Notes: generated from the letters alone by a model not told the origin. A stretch of DNA of 64,000 bases from Patescibacteria group bacterium (GCA_028688515.1 JAQTXZ010000003.1:62001-126000), one strand, 5' to 3'. Positions 8,974-17,626 are shown, counted from the stretch's first letter. Translations and numbers: made by a program.

Positions 8974-9315
8974 CTACTTAGTCGTCGGCATCTCCACCCA
9001 CACCAGAACCTCAACATACGCCCCCGGCATCTCAAACATAGGATTATCCTCAAAAATTTTACAGGCATCTTCGTGCGATTCGGCTTGAACGATTGAATAA
9101 CCGGTCAATTCGTTTCTGACGTCGGAAACCCCGTCTTTTGTGACGCGTTTATTTTTGCCCAGCGCTGCACCGACGTCCACAAAACTATCCTTGTGGTCAT
9201 CGATCCATTTTAACCAAGTCGCATCCATTTCTTTCATCTGCTCTTTGCTTGTGTTTTGCATCATTTTATCCAACTCCGCGATCGGAGCCATGTATATAGC
9301 TAGAAACTTTTTCAT
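8974..9315 (-). CDS. YCII-related domain protein
   Basis: 113 residues from MKKFLAIYMAP. Dimeric alpha-beta barrel YCII-type pattern, ending with GAYVEVLVWVEMP. The start at 9315 is chosen because upstream codons in frame are not conserved-looking and run into an intergenic region. Function in this family is mostly unknown. Confidence 0.7.
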   Translation of the reverse strand: MKKFLAIYMAPIAELDKMMQNTSKEQMKEMDATWLKWIDDHKDSFVDVGAALGKNKRVTKDGVSDVRNELTGYSIVQAESHEDACKIFEDNPMFEMPGAYVEVLVWVEMPTTK

Positions 9316-9444
9316 ATGTTTGCGGTTAGATGAATTATATTTTGATATTACCGCGTTTGTTTTTGATTGCAAGTGCAAAACTGTTTGTTTGACTTCCTGC
9401 ACAAAAGATATACGATAAAAATATTATTCTTTAACCCCAAATAT

Positions 9445-9807
9445 ATGCTCGATCATGTTTCATTGTTCGTCCGCGATATGCAGCGGGCCAAGGATTTTTA
9501 CGTTAAAGCTCTCAAGCCGCTTGGCTATGAGCTGGCCGCGGAGGGCGAGGGTTACGCCGGTTTTAAACACGGCGACGCTTGGGACTTTTGGCTAAACCTG
9601 AGTGAAGAAAAAGCCAAGTATGCACACATCGGTTTTAAGGCAACGTCAGAACAGATGGTCAAAGATTTTTACGATGCCGCTCTCGCATCCGGAGGCAAAG
9701 ACAACGGCCCGCCCGGCCCGCGTCCGGATTACGGCCCCAAATACTACGGCGGCTTTGTCCTTGATCCGGAGGGCAACAACATCGAAGCGACGTTTCACAG
9801 ACCGTGA
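9445..9807 (+). CDS. VOC family protein (glyoxalase/dioxygenase fold)
   Basis: 120 residues from MLDHVSLFVRDM. Contains DMQRAKDFYVKALKPLGY, HIGFKA, and the C-terminal metal-site strand GGFVLDPEGNNIEATFHRP. The C-terminal codons are nearly repeated by a vestigial tail at 11866-11901. Followed by a strong terminator. Confidence 0.85.
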   Translation: MLDHVSLFVRDMQRAKDFYVKALKPLGYELAAEGEGYAGFKHGDAWDFWLNLSEEKAKYAHIGFKATSEQMVKDFYDAALASGGKDNGPPGPRPDYGPKYYGGFVLDPEGNNIEATFHRP

Positions 9808-9810
9808 CGC

Positions 9811-9842
9811 TAAAATCCCCCAACATGTCGGGGGATTTTTGT
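9811..9842 (+). terminator. Terminator after VOC gene
   Basis: AATCCCCC/GGGGGATT hairpin around ACATGTC, then TTTTG. Confidence 0.85.
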
Positions 9843-9856
9843 TTATAAAAAATATC

Positions 9857-9883
9857 TTGACGGCTTTTAAATGCCAGTATACT
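9857..9883 (+). promoter_or_regulatory. Putative promoter for the ABC exporter operon
   Basis: TTGACG at 9857-9862 and a good -10 TATACT at 9878-9883, with a 15-base spacer. Lies upstream of a 145-base leader before the ABC gene. Confidence 0.4.
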
Positions 9884-9903
9884 TTTGAATTACAGGTTGC
9901 TCC

Positions 9904-10005
9904 GTGATTAAATTTCAAACTAAACATCGCAAATTACGCGCGGCCCGGGCAGTCGCACGGTTACTGAACTGCGATGGATTGCATAAAAAACGCCCACAGG
10001 GATAA
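9904..10005 (+). CDS. Possible 33-residue basic peptide in ABC leader
   Basis: GTG start; product VIKFQTKHRKLRAARAVARL plus 13 more residues, rich in Arg and Lys. It lies between the TATACT -10 and the ABC gene. There is no strong ribosome site, so it could be a leader peptide or chance. Confidence 0.2.
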   Translation: MIKFQTKHRKLRAARAVARLLNCDGLHKKRPQG

Positions 10006-10028
10006 CAGCGTATTTTAAGTTTTCCTAT

Positions 10029-11015
10029 ATGCTTAATACATCCACGGACCGCGCAATCGCGGTAAAAGACCTAAAAAAATCGTACGGTAAATTAAAAGTC
10101 CTCGATGGAATAGACTTTGAAGTACATCGCGGGGAAATTTTGGCGCTGCTGGGACCGAACGGCGCCGGAAAAACAACAATAGTCAGAATACTTAGCACTT
10201 TGCTTTCGCAAGATGAGGGCACTGCAACTGTCAACGGATTCGACGTCAGGCGTGAACCCGGCGCCGTCAGATCGAGCATCGGTTTAACCGGGCAATACGC
10301 GGCGGTCGATGAGTATCTTACCGGCAGAGAAAATCTTGAGATGATAGGCCTGCTCTACAGATTGGGCGAACAAGAAACAAAAAACCGCAGCCAAAAACTT
10401 TTGGAAAGACTCGACCTGGTGGAACCGAGTAATCGTCGGGTCAAGACTTATTCCGGAGGCATGCGCCGAAGAATTGATTTAGCCATGAGTTTAATAGCAT
10501 CGCCGTCCATCCTGTTTCTCGACGAACCGACAACCGGTTTGGATCCGCACAGCCGTATCACAATGTGGGAAATAATCAAGGGACTCGCGGCGACAAACGT
10601 GACCGTATTGCTTACCACTCAATATATGGAAGAGGCCGATAGACTGGCTGACAAAATAATCGTCATAGACAAGGGCAGCGTCATCGCACAAGGAACGCCG
10701 ACAGAACTTAAAGCCAGTATAGGCCCCGATCATCTGGAAATCATCGTAAAAGATGACGATGACTTCCTGAATACCCTCAAATTATTCGAGACGGACGTGT
10801 TACAAAATGACCCCAAGCGCAGGAGCTTGAGTATCATTACCAAAAACGGAACGGCTGACCTGAAAAAAGTCTTATCCATGCTGGAGGAATCAAAGATAAT
10901 CATCGACAGTCTTTCACTGCATCGTCCGACTCTTGATGACGTCTTCCTCGCACTTACCGGCCATTCGACTTCCGTGGAAGCAGAACGCCAGACGAATGCG
11001 TCAACAACTCTATGA
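10029..11015 (+). CDS. ABC transporter ATP-binding protein (DrrA-type)
   Basis: 328 residues. Walker A GPNGAGKT near 43-50, signature YSGGM near 142, Walker B ILFLDEPTTGLD near 164, and the H-loop region LLTTQYMEEAD. The extra C-terminal ~90 residues (DUF4162-like) are typical of daunorubicin-resistance-type and NodI-type ATPases. The stop overlaps the permease start by ATGA. Likely powers drug, lipid or polysaccharide export. Confidence 0.92.
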   Translation: MLNTSTDRAIAVKDLKKSYGKLKVLDGIDFEVHRGEILALLGPNGAGKTTIVRILSTLLSQDEGTATVNGFDVRREPGAVRSSIGLTGQYAAVDEYLTGRENLEMIGLLYRLGEQETKNRSQKLLERLDLVEPSNRRVKTYSGGMRRRIDLAMSLIASPSILFLDEPTTGLDPHSRITMWEIIKGLAATNVTVLLTTQYMEEADRLADKIIVIDKGSVIAQGTPTELKASIGPDHLEIIVKDDDDFLNTLKLFETDVLQNDPKRRSLSIITKNGTADLKKVLSMLEESKIIIDSLSLHRPTLDDVFLALTGHSTSVEAERQTNASTTL

Positions 11016-11827
11016 CCACCCTTGCAATCGAATCGAATATTCAAACGCAGCAACGCAAACCCAAAATACTTTGGTATGTTTCTGATGCATGGATAATGAC
11101 GCAACGAAGCGTCAGACATATCACGAGAAGCATGGACCAGCTCATGTCCGTCGCCATGTTCCCAATAATGTTCATGCTTTTAAATCGTTACGTACTAGGC
11201 GGAGCGATCGACACGGGCGATATAAGTTATGCCAACTATTTATTTGCGGGAATTTTTGTCCAAACGTTGGCATTCGGCGCAAACTACACCACAATTAATT
11301 TAGCTGTTGACCTGCAACAAGGCATTGTCGACAGATTCCGTTCTCTGCCCATGAATCCGAGCGCTCTGTTGGTCGGTCACATTACAGCCGACCTCATCCG
11401 CAACGCCATCTCCGGAGTGATAATTATTCTGGCCGGACTATTGGTAGGATTCAGACCGACCGCCGGATTGATCGAATGGTTATACGTGATCGGCTTGGCG
11501 TTAATATTCAGTCTGGCCATCTCATGCCTTTCGGCGATTCTCGGGCTTGTCGTAAAAAGTTTGGAAGCAGCACAGTGGACCGGCTTCGTGGTCATATTCC
11601 CTTTGACCTTTATCTCGAGTGCCTTCGTTCCAACGCAAACGATGCCGACCGTCTTAAGAGCATTCGCCGAGAATCAACCGTTGACGCATGTCATGAACGC
11701 AATGCGAACATGGCTTGTGGGCACGCCGTCTGACAACTCCGCATGGATAGCTTTGGCGTGGTGTTTGGGCATAATTATAATCAGCCTGCCCATAGCGGCC
11801 TGGTTGTTCCGCGTAAGGGGAAAATAA
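11012..11827 (+). CDS. ABC-2 type permease (DrrB-type)
   Basis: 271 residues with six hydrophobic segments and the ABC-2 pattern: DRFRSLPMNPSALLVGHI near residue 107, and a conserved loop FVPTQTMPTVLRAFAENQP before the last segments. Translationally coupled to the ATPase. Together they form a homodimer-type exporter; the substrate is unknown. Confidence 0.9.
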   Translation: MTTLAIESNIQTQQRKPKILWYVSDAWIMTQRSVRHITRSMDQLMSVAMFPIMFMLLNRYVLGGAIDTGDISYANYLFAGIFVQTLAFGANYTTINLAVDLQQGIVDRFRSLPMNPSALLVGHITADLIRNAISGVIIILAGLLVGFRPTAGLIEWLYVIGLALIFSLAISCLSAILGLVVKSLEAAQWTGFVVIFPLTFISSAFVPTQTMPTVLRAFAENQPLTHVMNAMRTWLVGTPSDNSAWIALAWCLGIIIISLPIAAWLFRVRGK

Positions 11828-11865
11828 AAAAAACACTACTTCTTCTTCCCCACTCTCGAAACCTG

Positions 11866-11901
11866 CCAGATTACATTGAAGCGACGTATCACAAGCTATG
11901 A
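11866..11901 (+). pseudogene. Vestigial 3' tail of a VOC gene
   Basis: Reads LPDYIEATYHKL-stop, closely matching the end NNIEATFHRP-stop of the VOC gene at 9445-9807. As there, it is followed by a GACGC-AAAA sequence and a terminator. No coding sequence precedes it, because the permease ends at 11827. Confidence 0.55.
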
Positions 11902-11910
11902 CGCGCAAAA

Positions 11911-11935
11911 ATCCCTCGAACAATCGAGGGATTTT
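11911..11935 (+). terminator. Terminator after ABC operon
   Basis: ATCCCTCGA/TCGAGGGAT hairpin with an ACAA loop, then TTTTAT. Confidence 0.85.
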
Positions 11936-11941
11936 ATACTA

Positions 11942-11970
11942 TTGACCTTTCATATTTTTTCTGCTACAAC
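11942..11970 (+). promoter_or_regulatory. cdd promoter
   Basis: TTGACC, 17-base spacer, TACAAC. Leads into the AAGGA ribosome site and ATG of cdd. Confidence 0.55.
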
Positions 11971-12001
11971 CTCCGCAGCGACCCCTCACAAAGGATGATC
12001 A

Positions 12002-12451
12002 ATGAATAGAGAGCCGTCAGCAATGATGCACCAGGTTGAAGAGCTTGTCTCTCGGGCGATGGACGTGCAAGTCAACGCCTACGCGCCATACACTAAGTTC
12101 ATGGTGGGGGCAGCAGTCCTCACCAAGCCAGGCAGCATCTATATCGGTTGCAATGTGCAGGGCGCAGATAATGACGACACCCATGCCGAGGAAGCCGCTC
12201 TGTGCGCAATGGTCGCGGCCGGTGAAAGGCATCCTATCTTGGTTGTCGCAGTCGGTGCACTGGAGGGTTGCGCGCCAACCATCATCCCGCCCTGCGGCAA
12301 ATGCAGGCAAAAATTGATGGAATGGTCATCACTCAACAAGTACGACATCGAAATATTGCTCTCGACGGGCATCGCTCAGCTCTCCGATCTGCTGCCCAAC
12401 TCATTTGGCCCGGCCGACATCGGCATTGATCTCGCCCAGCACAGCACGTAA
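12002..12451 (+). CDS. cdd: Cytidine deaminase
   Basis: 149 residues. Zinc/catalytic motifs HAEEAAL near residue 61 and PCGKCRQ near residue 98; the N-terminal YAPYTKFMVGAAV is the substrate-binding segment. Hydrolytically deaminates cytidine and deoxycytidine in pyrimidine salvage. Start supported by AAGGA 6-10 bases upstream. Monocistronic with its own promoter and terminator. Confidence 0.9.
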   Translation: MNREPSAMMHQVEELVSRAMDVQVNAYAPYTKFMVGAAVLTKPGSIYIGCNVQGADNDDTHAEEAALCAMVAAGERHPILVVAVGALEGCAPTIIPPCGKCRQKLMEWSSLNKYDIEILLSTGIAQLSDLLPNSFGPADIGIDLAQHST

Positions 12452-12467
12452 TTCTCTCAACAGGCCT

Positions 12468-12498
12468 CGCCCACCTGCACCAAACGGGCTTTTATTGT
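12468..12498 (+). terminator. Terminator after cdd
   Basis: GCCC/GGGC hairpin followed by TTTTATT; short stem. Confidence 0.5.
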
Positions 12499-12514
12499 AT
12501 CTTTTTTGAAAGCA

Positions 12515-12904
12515 TCAGACCTTAACGCCGTTCGTCTTTAACCACTTTTCTATATCCGTCATTTTCTTTCTCTTATTAGCTACCGCCAGCATAAATTTGA
12601 ACGCATCGTCTGCGTCGATAGAAATGTGCCAGCCATTTAATTGCAAAAATACCGCAGCGGACATAAAGGCGGTGCGCTTATTGCAGTCCGTAAAAACATG
12701 AAAGCTGACCAGCGATTCGAGCAGTACGGCGGCTTTTAAAAACACCCCCTGATACAATTCTTGCCCTCCGAAGGATGTCTTGGATTTTTCCGCCAAAGAA
12801 AAAAGCAGGCCAAAGTCCAACACGCCGGATTTTCCGCCGGTTTCTTCCAAAAGCCTTTGGTGGATGGCCGCGATTTCTTCCGCGGTCAAATAACGAACGT
12901 TCAT
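12515..12904 (-). CDS. Doc-type (Fic fold) toxin
   Basis: 129 residues. Fic/Doc active-site motif HVFTDCNKRTAF near residue 69; the usual (A/G) before N is Cys. Death-on-curing proteins phosphorylate EF-Tu. It starts inside the antitoxin stop (ATGA overlap), the classic antitoxin-toxin order. The C-terminus MTDIEKWLKTNGVKV is complete. Confidence 0.88.
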   Translation of the reverse strand: MNVRYLTAEEIAAIHQRLLEETGGKSGVLDFGLLFSLAEKSKTSFGGQELYQGVFLKAAVLLESLVSFHVFTDCNKRTAFMSAAVFLQLNGWHISIDADDAFKFMLAVANKRKKMTDIEKWLKTNGVKV

Positions 12905-13122
12905 GACTTGGCCAGCTTCTTAAGCAACGAACGATTTTCTTCGATAAACTTATCCGTCCATTGCACAATGCGTGGATCGATGGCGACGTTCGCTTCATCG
13001 CCACCGTCCTTGGAAATCGTGACGTTCACAAAATCCCCGACCTTGAGTTTGCGTTCGTGCAGAACCTCCTTGGGAAGGATGACAGCGGCAGAACTGCCGA
13101 TTTTTATGATCTTGCGTTGCAT
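12901..13122 (-). CDS. AbrB/MazE-type antitoxin
   Basis: 73 residues. N-terminal swapped-hairpin DNA-binding domain: KIGSSAAVILPKEVLHERKLKVGDFV. The acidic/basic C-terminal tail should neutralise the Doc toxin. A perfect inverted repeat ends 11 bases upstream of the start and is the likely operator, implying autorepression of the pair. Confidence 0.88.
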   Translation of the reverse strand: MQRKIIKIGSSAAVILPKEVLHERKLKVGDFVNVTISKDGGDEANVAIDPRIVQWTDKFIEENRSLLKKLAKS

Positions 13123-13132
13123 ATTTTTTGAC

Positions 13133-13157
13133 TTGATTATAATCGTATTATAATCAA
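13133..13157. promoter_or_regulatory. Toxin-antitoxin operator palindrome
   Basis: Perfect 11-base arms TTGATTATAAT and ATTATAATCAA around CGT, immediately upstream of the antitoxin. The arms contain TATAAT-like -10 sequences, so a bound repressor would block the promoter. Confidence 0.8.
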
Positions 13158-13180
13158 AAAGAAGGCACCCGTCAACTCTC

Positions 13181-13747
13181 TTAAACTTTTAATCTAATCC
13201 AACAATTTGCCATCCGACGTTCATTTTGAATTCCCCGCTGACTCCATTCTTGCGTAAGTTCTTTTCGTACTTCAATGGATCTAAGCCGCTGATTAACCTA
13301 TTCCGGCGAATAGCCTTTTAACAAATAAGTTGCCATCCCGCGATCGATGGCTTTCTCCGGGTCGATCGTTTCTTCAATACGTTCATAACCGATACGAGCA
13401 AGCCACCCCTTTATTGGTTCGACTTAGGGCGAAGGTACGCTCTGGATTACGCGAAACAACGTCTCTACATCAGCACAATCTGCATTTCGCATTTTCCCGT
13501 CTGAAGACATTAATTTCAACTGTACGATTTTGTCGTACGGTTCAAAACCCTCATTATTCAGTTGTTTTTTTAAGTCAGACCAATATCTTTTTGGTATTGA
13601 ACTCTCAACGATCGCTCCAATAACATCGACAATGCTGAAATACCATTTTTCGGCGTCAGCATCCCAATGCCTTCGGATCGCGGCATCCTCGAAACGGACA
13701 ATAGATACCATCGCTTCGGTCGTCTTACCTTGTATAGTTTTCGACAT
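13181..13747 (-). pseudogene. Bro-N domain (phage antirepressor-type) pseudogene
   Basis: Residues 1-107 form an intact Bro-N start: IRRHWDADAEKWYFSIVDVI, KRYWSDLKKQL, CADVETLFRVIQSVPSP. An in-frame TAA then stands where a Lys codon is expected. The same frame continues with EPIKGWLARIGYERIEETID and LLKGYSPE, then TAG where Trp is expected, then VNQRLRSIEVRKELTQEW, ending at 13181. Homology across both stops shows decay by two nonsense changes with no frameshift. The N-terminal 107 residues could still be made. Confidence 0.8.
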
Positions 13748-13751
13748 ATAA

Positions 13752-15569
13752 TTAATTAATCGAACGTTCCCTTGCCTTCAAAATCATTCTCGCGATTTTA
13801 ATTTCATCATATTCGAATCCTTCTCCCAAGATCTCGCGCGCGGAGCTTAAAAAATCATTGCCTGATTTTTTAAAAGCCGATTCGATGCGGTTTAAGCGAT
13901 CTTCCGGAAAAGATAAGCTCGAGAAATCCAGTTCGACTCCCAGCTCAAAAGCTTTTTCCAGATGATTGACTATACTGCCGACTTTTAGGTTGCGTTCTTG
14001 CGCGATTTGTTCGAGCGACATCTTTTTTTTGAACATTTCGACAGTTGTCAGATGCGTGGGAGTGAGAGCACGCGACGCATTCCGGGGAATTTTGAACGTT
14101 TCCGGAATTTCACTCTCGCTAATGCCGTGAAGCTCGGCATAGGCACGAATAGCATCGATGAACTTAGTACCGTATTGTTGCAACTTGCTTTCCGCGACGC
14201 CAAAAATCTTGCCAAAATTTTCTTTGCTCTGCGGATACCAGCGCGACATGTCTTGCAATGACCTGTCGCCGAAGATCAAATACGGCGGAATGGACTTTTC
14301 TTGTGCGATTGATCGGCGTAGCAAGCGAAGTTCCTCAAAAAGCTCGCGGTCGAATTCCACTTCCTGTACAGTTGCAACTTCCGTTTTTGGCAGACAGACA
14401 TCGCAGGCGCCGCAATTATCTTTGGTGTAGTCCTCGCCAAAATATTTGAGCAGATAAACGCGGCGGCAAGCATCTTGTTCGCAATATTTTGAAACTTGGT
14501 CGAGCTGGCGCCTGGCACGAATTCTTTCTTGCGGATCTTGCATCTTATTGATGAAAAAATTGTGCAAAAAACGATCGCCGTTTGAGAAAAACAGCAGACA
14601 TTCGCTGGGCAATCCGTCACGACCCGCGCGTCCGGTCTCTTGATAGTAACCTTCGACAGACTTTGGCAGATCCATGTGGGCTATCAGACGGACATCCGGT
14701 TTGTCGATGCCCATACCGAATGCAATTGTCGCACAGATAACGGGGATTCGATCATGAATAAAATCATCTTGAATTCGCGAACGCTCTTCCGCAGTCAAAC
14801 CCGCATGATAGGCCGCGGCTTTGATGTTGTTGGCGCACAGATCCGCTGCAAACTTTTCCGTGCGTTTGCGCGAAAAACAATAAACTATCGCCGCTTGACT
14901 CGAGAGCTTGCGGATTTCTTGCACCAAACGATCCAACGAACGTTTTTTGGGCAATACGCGATAAGTTAAATTCGGCCTGTCAAAACTGGAACGGAAGACT
15001 CGCCCTCCGTTAAGTTTGAGTTGAGTAATTATATCTTTCTGCACTTGAGCGTTGGCCGTCGCTGTAAGAGCCAGGACGGGAACTCCGGGGAACAAATCAC
15101 GCAACGAAACAAGATTGCGATATTCCGGCCTAAAATCATGCCCCCATTCGGAAATGCAGTGAGCCTCGTCAACCGCGAACAAGCTGATTTGCAGGCCGTG
15201 CAAAAAGTCGACGGTACGCGGCATAGCCAACCGCTCCGGCGCAAGATACAAAAGTTTAATCTCTCCCCGCGTTGCAGCCTCTTCAACCCGCTTGTTCTCT
15301 GTCGGACTTTGCGAACTGTTCATGTAAGCCGCAGATATGCCGTTCTCGCGCAAAGCATCAACCTGATCTTTCATGAGTGAAATCAAAGGCGAGATGACAA
15401 CCGTCAATCCACTAAACTTAAGCGCGGGAAGCTGGTAACACAGCGATTTGCCTCCGCCCGTCGGCATCAGCACCAACGCATCCTTGCCAGCCACGCAATG
15501 CTCCACAATCTCTTTTTGCAACGGACGAAACGTTTCGTATCCAAAGTGCTTTTTTAACAAATTCAACAT
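13752..15569 (-). CDS. recQ: ATP-dependent DNA helicase RecQ
   Basis: 605 residues from [15 protein letters not shown]. Motif I TGGGKS near 37, DEAH box near 129, motif [14 protein letters not shown] zinc cysteines (YCEQDACR to CGACDVC), an HRDC domain (~410-485) and a C-terminal helix-turn-helix (~510-560). Unwinds 3'-to-5' in recombination and fork repair. In-frame codons upstream of this Met are translated from a dispersed repeat (ATGTTACGTGCTACGTG), so the start at 15569 is favoured. Confidence 0.93.
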   Translation of the reverse strand: MLNLLKKHFGYETFRPLQKEIVEHCVAGKDALVLMPTGGGKSLCYQLPALKFSGLTVVISPLISLMKDQVDALRENGISAAYMNSSQSPTENKRVEEAATRGEIKLLYLAPERLAMPRTVDFLHGLQISLFAVDEAHCISEWGHDFRPEYRNLVSLRDLFPGVPVLALTATANAQVQKDIITQLKLNGGRVFRSSFDRPNLTYRVLPKKRSLDRLVQEIRKLSSQAAIVYCFSRKRTEKFAADLCANNIKAAAYHAGLTAEERSRIQDDFIHDRIPVICATIAFGMGIDKPDVRLIAHMDLPKSVEGYYQETGRAGRDGLPSECLLFFSNGDRFLHNFFINKMQDPQERIRARRQLDQVSKYCEQDACRRVYLLKYFGEDYTKDNCGACDVCLPKTEVATVQEVEFDRELFEELRLLRRSIAQEKSIPPYLIFGDRSLQDMSRWYPQSKENFGKIFGVAESKLQQYGTKFIDAIRAYAELHGISESEIPETFKIPRNASRALTPTHLTTVEMFKKKMSLEQIAQERNLKVGSIVNHLEKAFELGVELDFSSLSFPEDRLNRIESAFKKSGNDFLSSAREILGEGFEYDEIKIARMILKARERSIN

Positions 15570-15606
15570 ATAGCCATGTAACATATAACACGTAGCACGT
15601 AACATC
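15570..15606. repeat. ATGTTACGTGCTACGTG-type repeat
   Basis: Low-complexity alternation of TAACA, CGTAG and CACGT words. Related stretches occur at 23165-23230 and 63315-63366. Confidence 0.5.
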
Positions 15607-15667
15607 GACAAATCGATCTCACACCTTACATGTCTTCTGCCAACATAAAAATTAATCTTACATCAAT

Positions 15668-15695
15668 ACAAGGACCTTAAGGACTTTATGGACTC
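15668..15695. repeat. GACTTTAAGGAC-type repeat
   Basis: AAGGACCTTAAGGACTTTAT. Same word family as 16850-16862, 17010-17030 and the array at 30182-30266. Confidence 0.5.
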
Positions 15696-15703
15696 GCGTG
15701 TCC

Positions 15704-15724
15704 TATATATACCCGGTTCCATAT
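15704..15724. repeat. 21-base copy of the comM start region
   Basis: Identical over 21 bases to 24785-24805, which on the minus strand encodes the first codons of comM (core ACCCGGTTCC). Confidence 0.6.
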
Positions 15725-15799
15725 TTTTTGGATTTCGTCAAGGGGATAACCTTGTACCGAACTTGTAAAACAAGAATATTTCAGTTAGTTTATGCTCAT

Positions 15800-16285
15800 A
15801 TGAACGAACTCGTCACTTGCTACACGATGCATGGGGAAGCGAAGCAGATAGATAAGAACGCACTAATCTTCAGACCGGCGGCTTATGCTATCGTAATTCA
15901 TGAGGATAAATTGCTAATGACGGTCGTGCGCAGTACCGGTAAATATACTCTACCAGGCGGAGGAATAGATATCGGCGAAAGAATGGAGGATGCTCTGAAG
16001 CGGGAACTGAAAGAAGAATGCGGAATTGAGATTGAAATCATTACCCCTGCATTTTTCAAAGAAACATTTTTCTATTACGAGCCACTTGATCGCGCTTGGC
16101 AATGTCACTCATTCTGTTTTCTATGCAAACCGCTTTCTTCCAACTTGACAGACGAGTTGAATGAAGAGGAGGACGAATCAATACAACCGCAGTGGGTTGA
16201 TTTAAAGTCACTGACTCTGCAGAATATACAAATTTGCGGTGAGGAAATATTGAGATACATAAAGACACTTGAGCCAACCGAATAA
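15800..16285 (+). CDS. NUDIX hydrolase
   Basis: 161 residues from MNELVTCYTMHG. A perfect Nudix box spans residues ~55-77: GGIDIGERMEDALKRELKEE followed by CGI. Hydrolyses nucleoside-diphosphate-linked substrates; substrate unknown. The longer frame from 15698 includes the copied comM-start repeat, so the start at 15800 is preferred. Confidence 0.88.
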   Translation: MNELVTCYTMHGEAKQIDKNALIFRPAAYAIVIHEDKLLMTVVRSTGKYTLPGGGIDIGERMEDALKRELKEECGIEIEIITPAFFKETFFYYEPLDRAWQCHSFCFLCKPLSSNLTDELNEEEDESIQPQWVDLKSLTLQNIQICGEEILRYIKTLEPTE

Positions 16286-16291
16286 CGTTTT

Positions 16292-16639
16292 ATGCACCAC
16301 ACCGACATCATTCTTGGTTTTGCGGCGAAACTTGTTCCGCTTGTTAAAGACGGTTCAAAAACCCTGACTTATCGCTTGGGTGACAAGTACAGTTTTCTGA
16401 AAAGCGGTGACACTATTTTGGTTGAAGATAGCTCAACCAATCAGCCCTTTGCTGAAATAGAAGTGACCAGTGTATCACGAACGACCTTCCTCGATCTTCC
16501 ATTGGATGGCAAGGGACATGAGACGTATGAATCGAAAGAAAAGCAGAGAAAAGAGTTTGAAAAAATGTACAAAAGACCCGTCGCGGACGATGAGACGGTG
16601 ATTGTGATTGCGTTTAGGGTTGTGACACTGTTGACCTAG
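16292..16639 (+). CDS. ASCH/PUA-like domain protein
   Basis: 115 residues. The segment VKDGSKTLTYRLGDKYSFLKSGD matches the ASCH pattern, followed by a strand-rich core. ASCH domains are thought to bind RNA or modified nucleosides. It lies 6 bases after the NUDIX gene, probably the same transcript. Confidence 0.75.
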   Translation: MHHTDIILGFAAKLVPLVKDGSKTLTYRLGDKYSFLKSGDTILVEDSSTNQPFAEIEVTSVSRTTFLDLPLDGKGHETYESKEKQRKEFEKMYKRPVADDETVIVIAFRVVTLLT

Positions 16640-16654
16640 ATCCTTTTACCTGCT

Positions 16655-16798
16655 AAAAATCCCCGACAAATCCCGCGGCTCACGGCGCCGATTCTCTGGA
16701 CGATTCTGCTGCAGCGCTTTGCCTACGAAGTCGCTGTGGCCAAAGGGCTCGATCCGGATCGTCCACGTCACCTCGCTAAGACCATCACCGTCAGATAA
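16655..16798 (+). pseudogene. glmS: glmS 3'-end remnant
   Basis: About 47 codons read IPRLTAPILWTILLQRFAYE, then VAVAKGLDPDRPRHLAKTITVR-stop. This is the C-terminal SIS-domain end of glutamine-fructose-6-phosphate transaminase (family end: DxDxPRNLAKSVTVE). No start codon or upstream GlmS sequence is present. It still has a downstream hairpin-T terminator. Confidence 0.8.
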
Positions 16799-17099
16799 CC
16801 ACTCGACCGGAGCAAGTCGCAAAACTGCTCTTTTTTTTCATTATTACGGACTTTAAGGACCCGTTCGACTCGCGTTAACTCATGCTCGCTCCCCTCGATT
16901 CCTCAGGGCATGAGCTTGTCGAATGCAGAGCATGCTTTACAGACTTTACCCGCCTGCGCCCAAGGCTACGGCGGGTCCACCATAGCCTATATTTAACGCG
17001 AAGGTGGAAGGACTTTATAGACTCCGTTCTCTTGCCACTTTAACTATAATCTGTTAAGTTTAATGAACTAAAACGTATTCACGCCGATAAGGAGGCGCC
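16799..17099. other. Gene-free region with repeats
   Basis: After the glmS remnant terminator: GGACTTTAAGGACC (about 16850), the phrase around CTCGATTCCTCAGGGCATGAG, and AAGGACTTTATAGACTCC (about 17010). TATAAT occurs about 45 bases before the next gene. No coding frame seen. Confidence 0.5.
16810..16838 (+). terminator. Terminator after glmS remnant
   Basis: GAGCA/TGCTC hairpin followed by TTTTTTTT. Confidence 0.65.
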
Positions 17100-17579
17100 A
17101 TGGTTACTCCTGAAAAATACGCGGCGCGAGGCATCAACGGCGTCGTGCTGCTGGAAGAAGGCACGTTTGGTTCGCGGCACACTCCCCGCAAACACATCCT
17201 GCATTTTATCGCAGCAGTCGATGAGAACGGGGAATATTTTACCGAGCATTGCCGGTGGGTCGAGGGCGTAAAAATCGACCCTGAAAAAGTGTTTAACCGT
17301 CGTGGAGACAGGAGAGTGATTACACAAGAGGAGTACGAATTCCTCAAACAATCCAAAGGCCTCTACAAAAGCAAGACCGAAGTCGCGCCGCAGAAATCGC
17401 CTGCCGCAACTCCAGTCTCTGTACCAGCCCGCAACGCAGATCTGCTCACAGCGACTCTGGGAGAGCGCATGCATTCCAGCCATCCGCCGCCGCAAGACCC
17501 CGATCTGCACAAAGCCTTCCCGGCACCAGATCCTGATGATGAGGTGCTGATCCCAAAAGACGGTAGTTGTTGCGCGTAG
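17100..17579 (+). CDS. Hypothetical protein, 159 aa
   Basis: Start fixed by AAGGAGG 6 bases upstream of the ATG. The N-terminal ~85 residues look folded (GINGVVLLEEGTFGS, KHILHFIAAVDENGEYF, ITQEEYEFLKQ). The C-terminal half is low-complexity and proline-rich, ending in GSCCA. No signal peptide. I do not recognise the family. Monocistronic with its own terminator. Confidence 0.75.
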   Translation: MVTPEKYAARGINGVVLLEEGTFGSRHTPRKHILHFIAAVDENGEYFTEHCRWVEGVKIDPEKVFNRRGDRRVITQEEYEFLKQSKGLYKSKTEVAPQKSPAATPVSVPARNADLLTATLGERMHSSHPPPQDPDLHKAFPAPDPDDEVLIPKDGSCCA

Positions 17580-17602
17580 CAAACATCACAAGCTTTCAAC
17601 TC

Positions 17603-17626
17603 GAGCCAAACTGGCTCTGTTTTTTT
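17603..17626 (+). terminator. Terminator after 17100-17579
   Basis: GAGCCA/TGGCTC hairpin with AAAC loop, then GTTTTTTT. Confidence 0.85.

Noticed and set aside
9996-10008. ACAGGGATAACAG resembles a conserved 23S rRNA segment
   Set aside because: The match does not extend on either side; a chance word in the ABC leader.
13181-13747. Reassigned stop codons to explain the Bro-N reading frame
   Set aside because: TAA, TAG and TGA all end many intact genes in the window, so a variant code is not supported.
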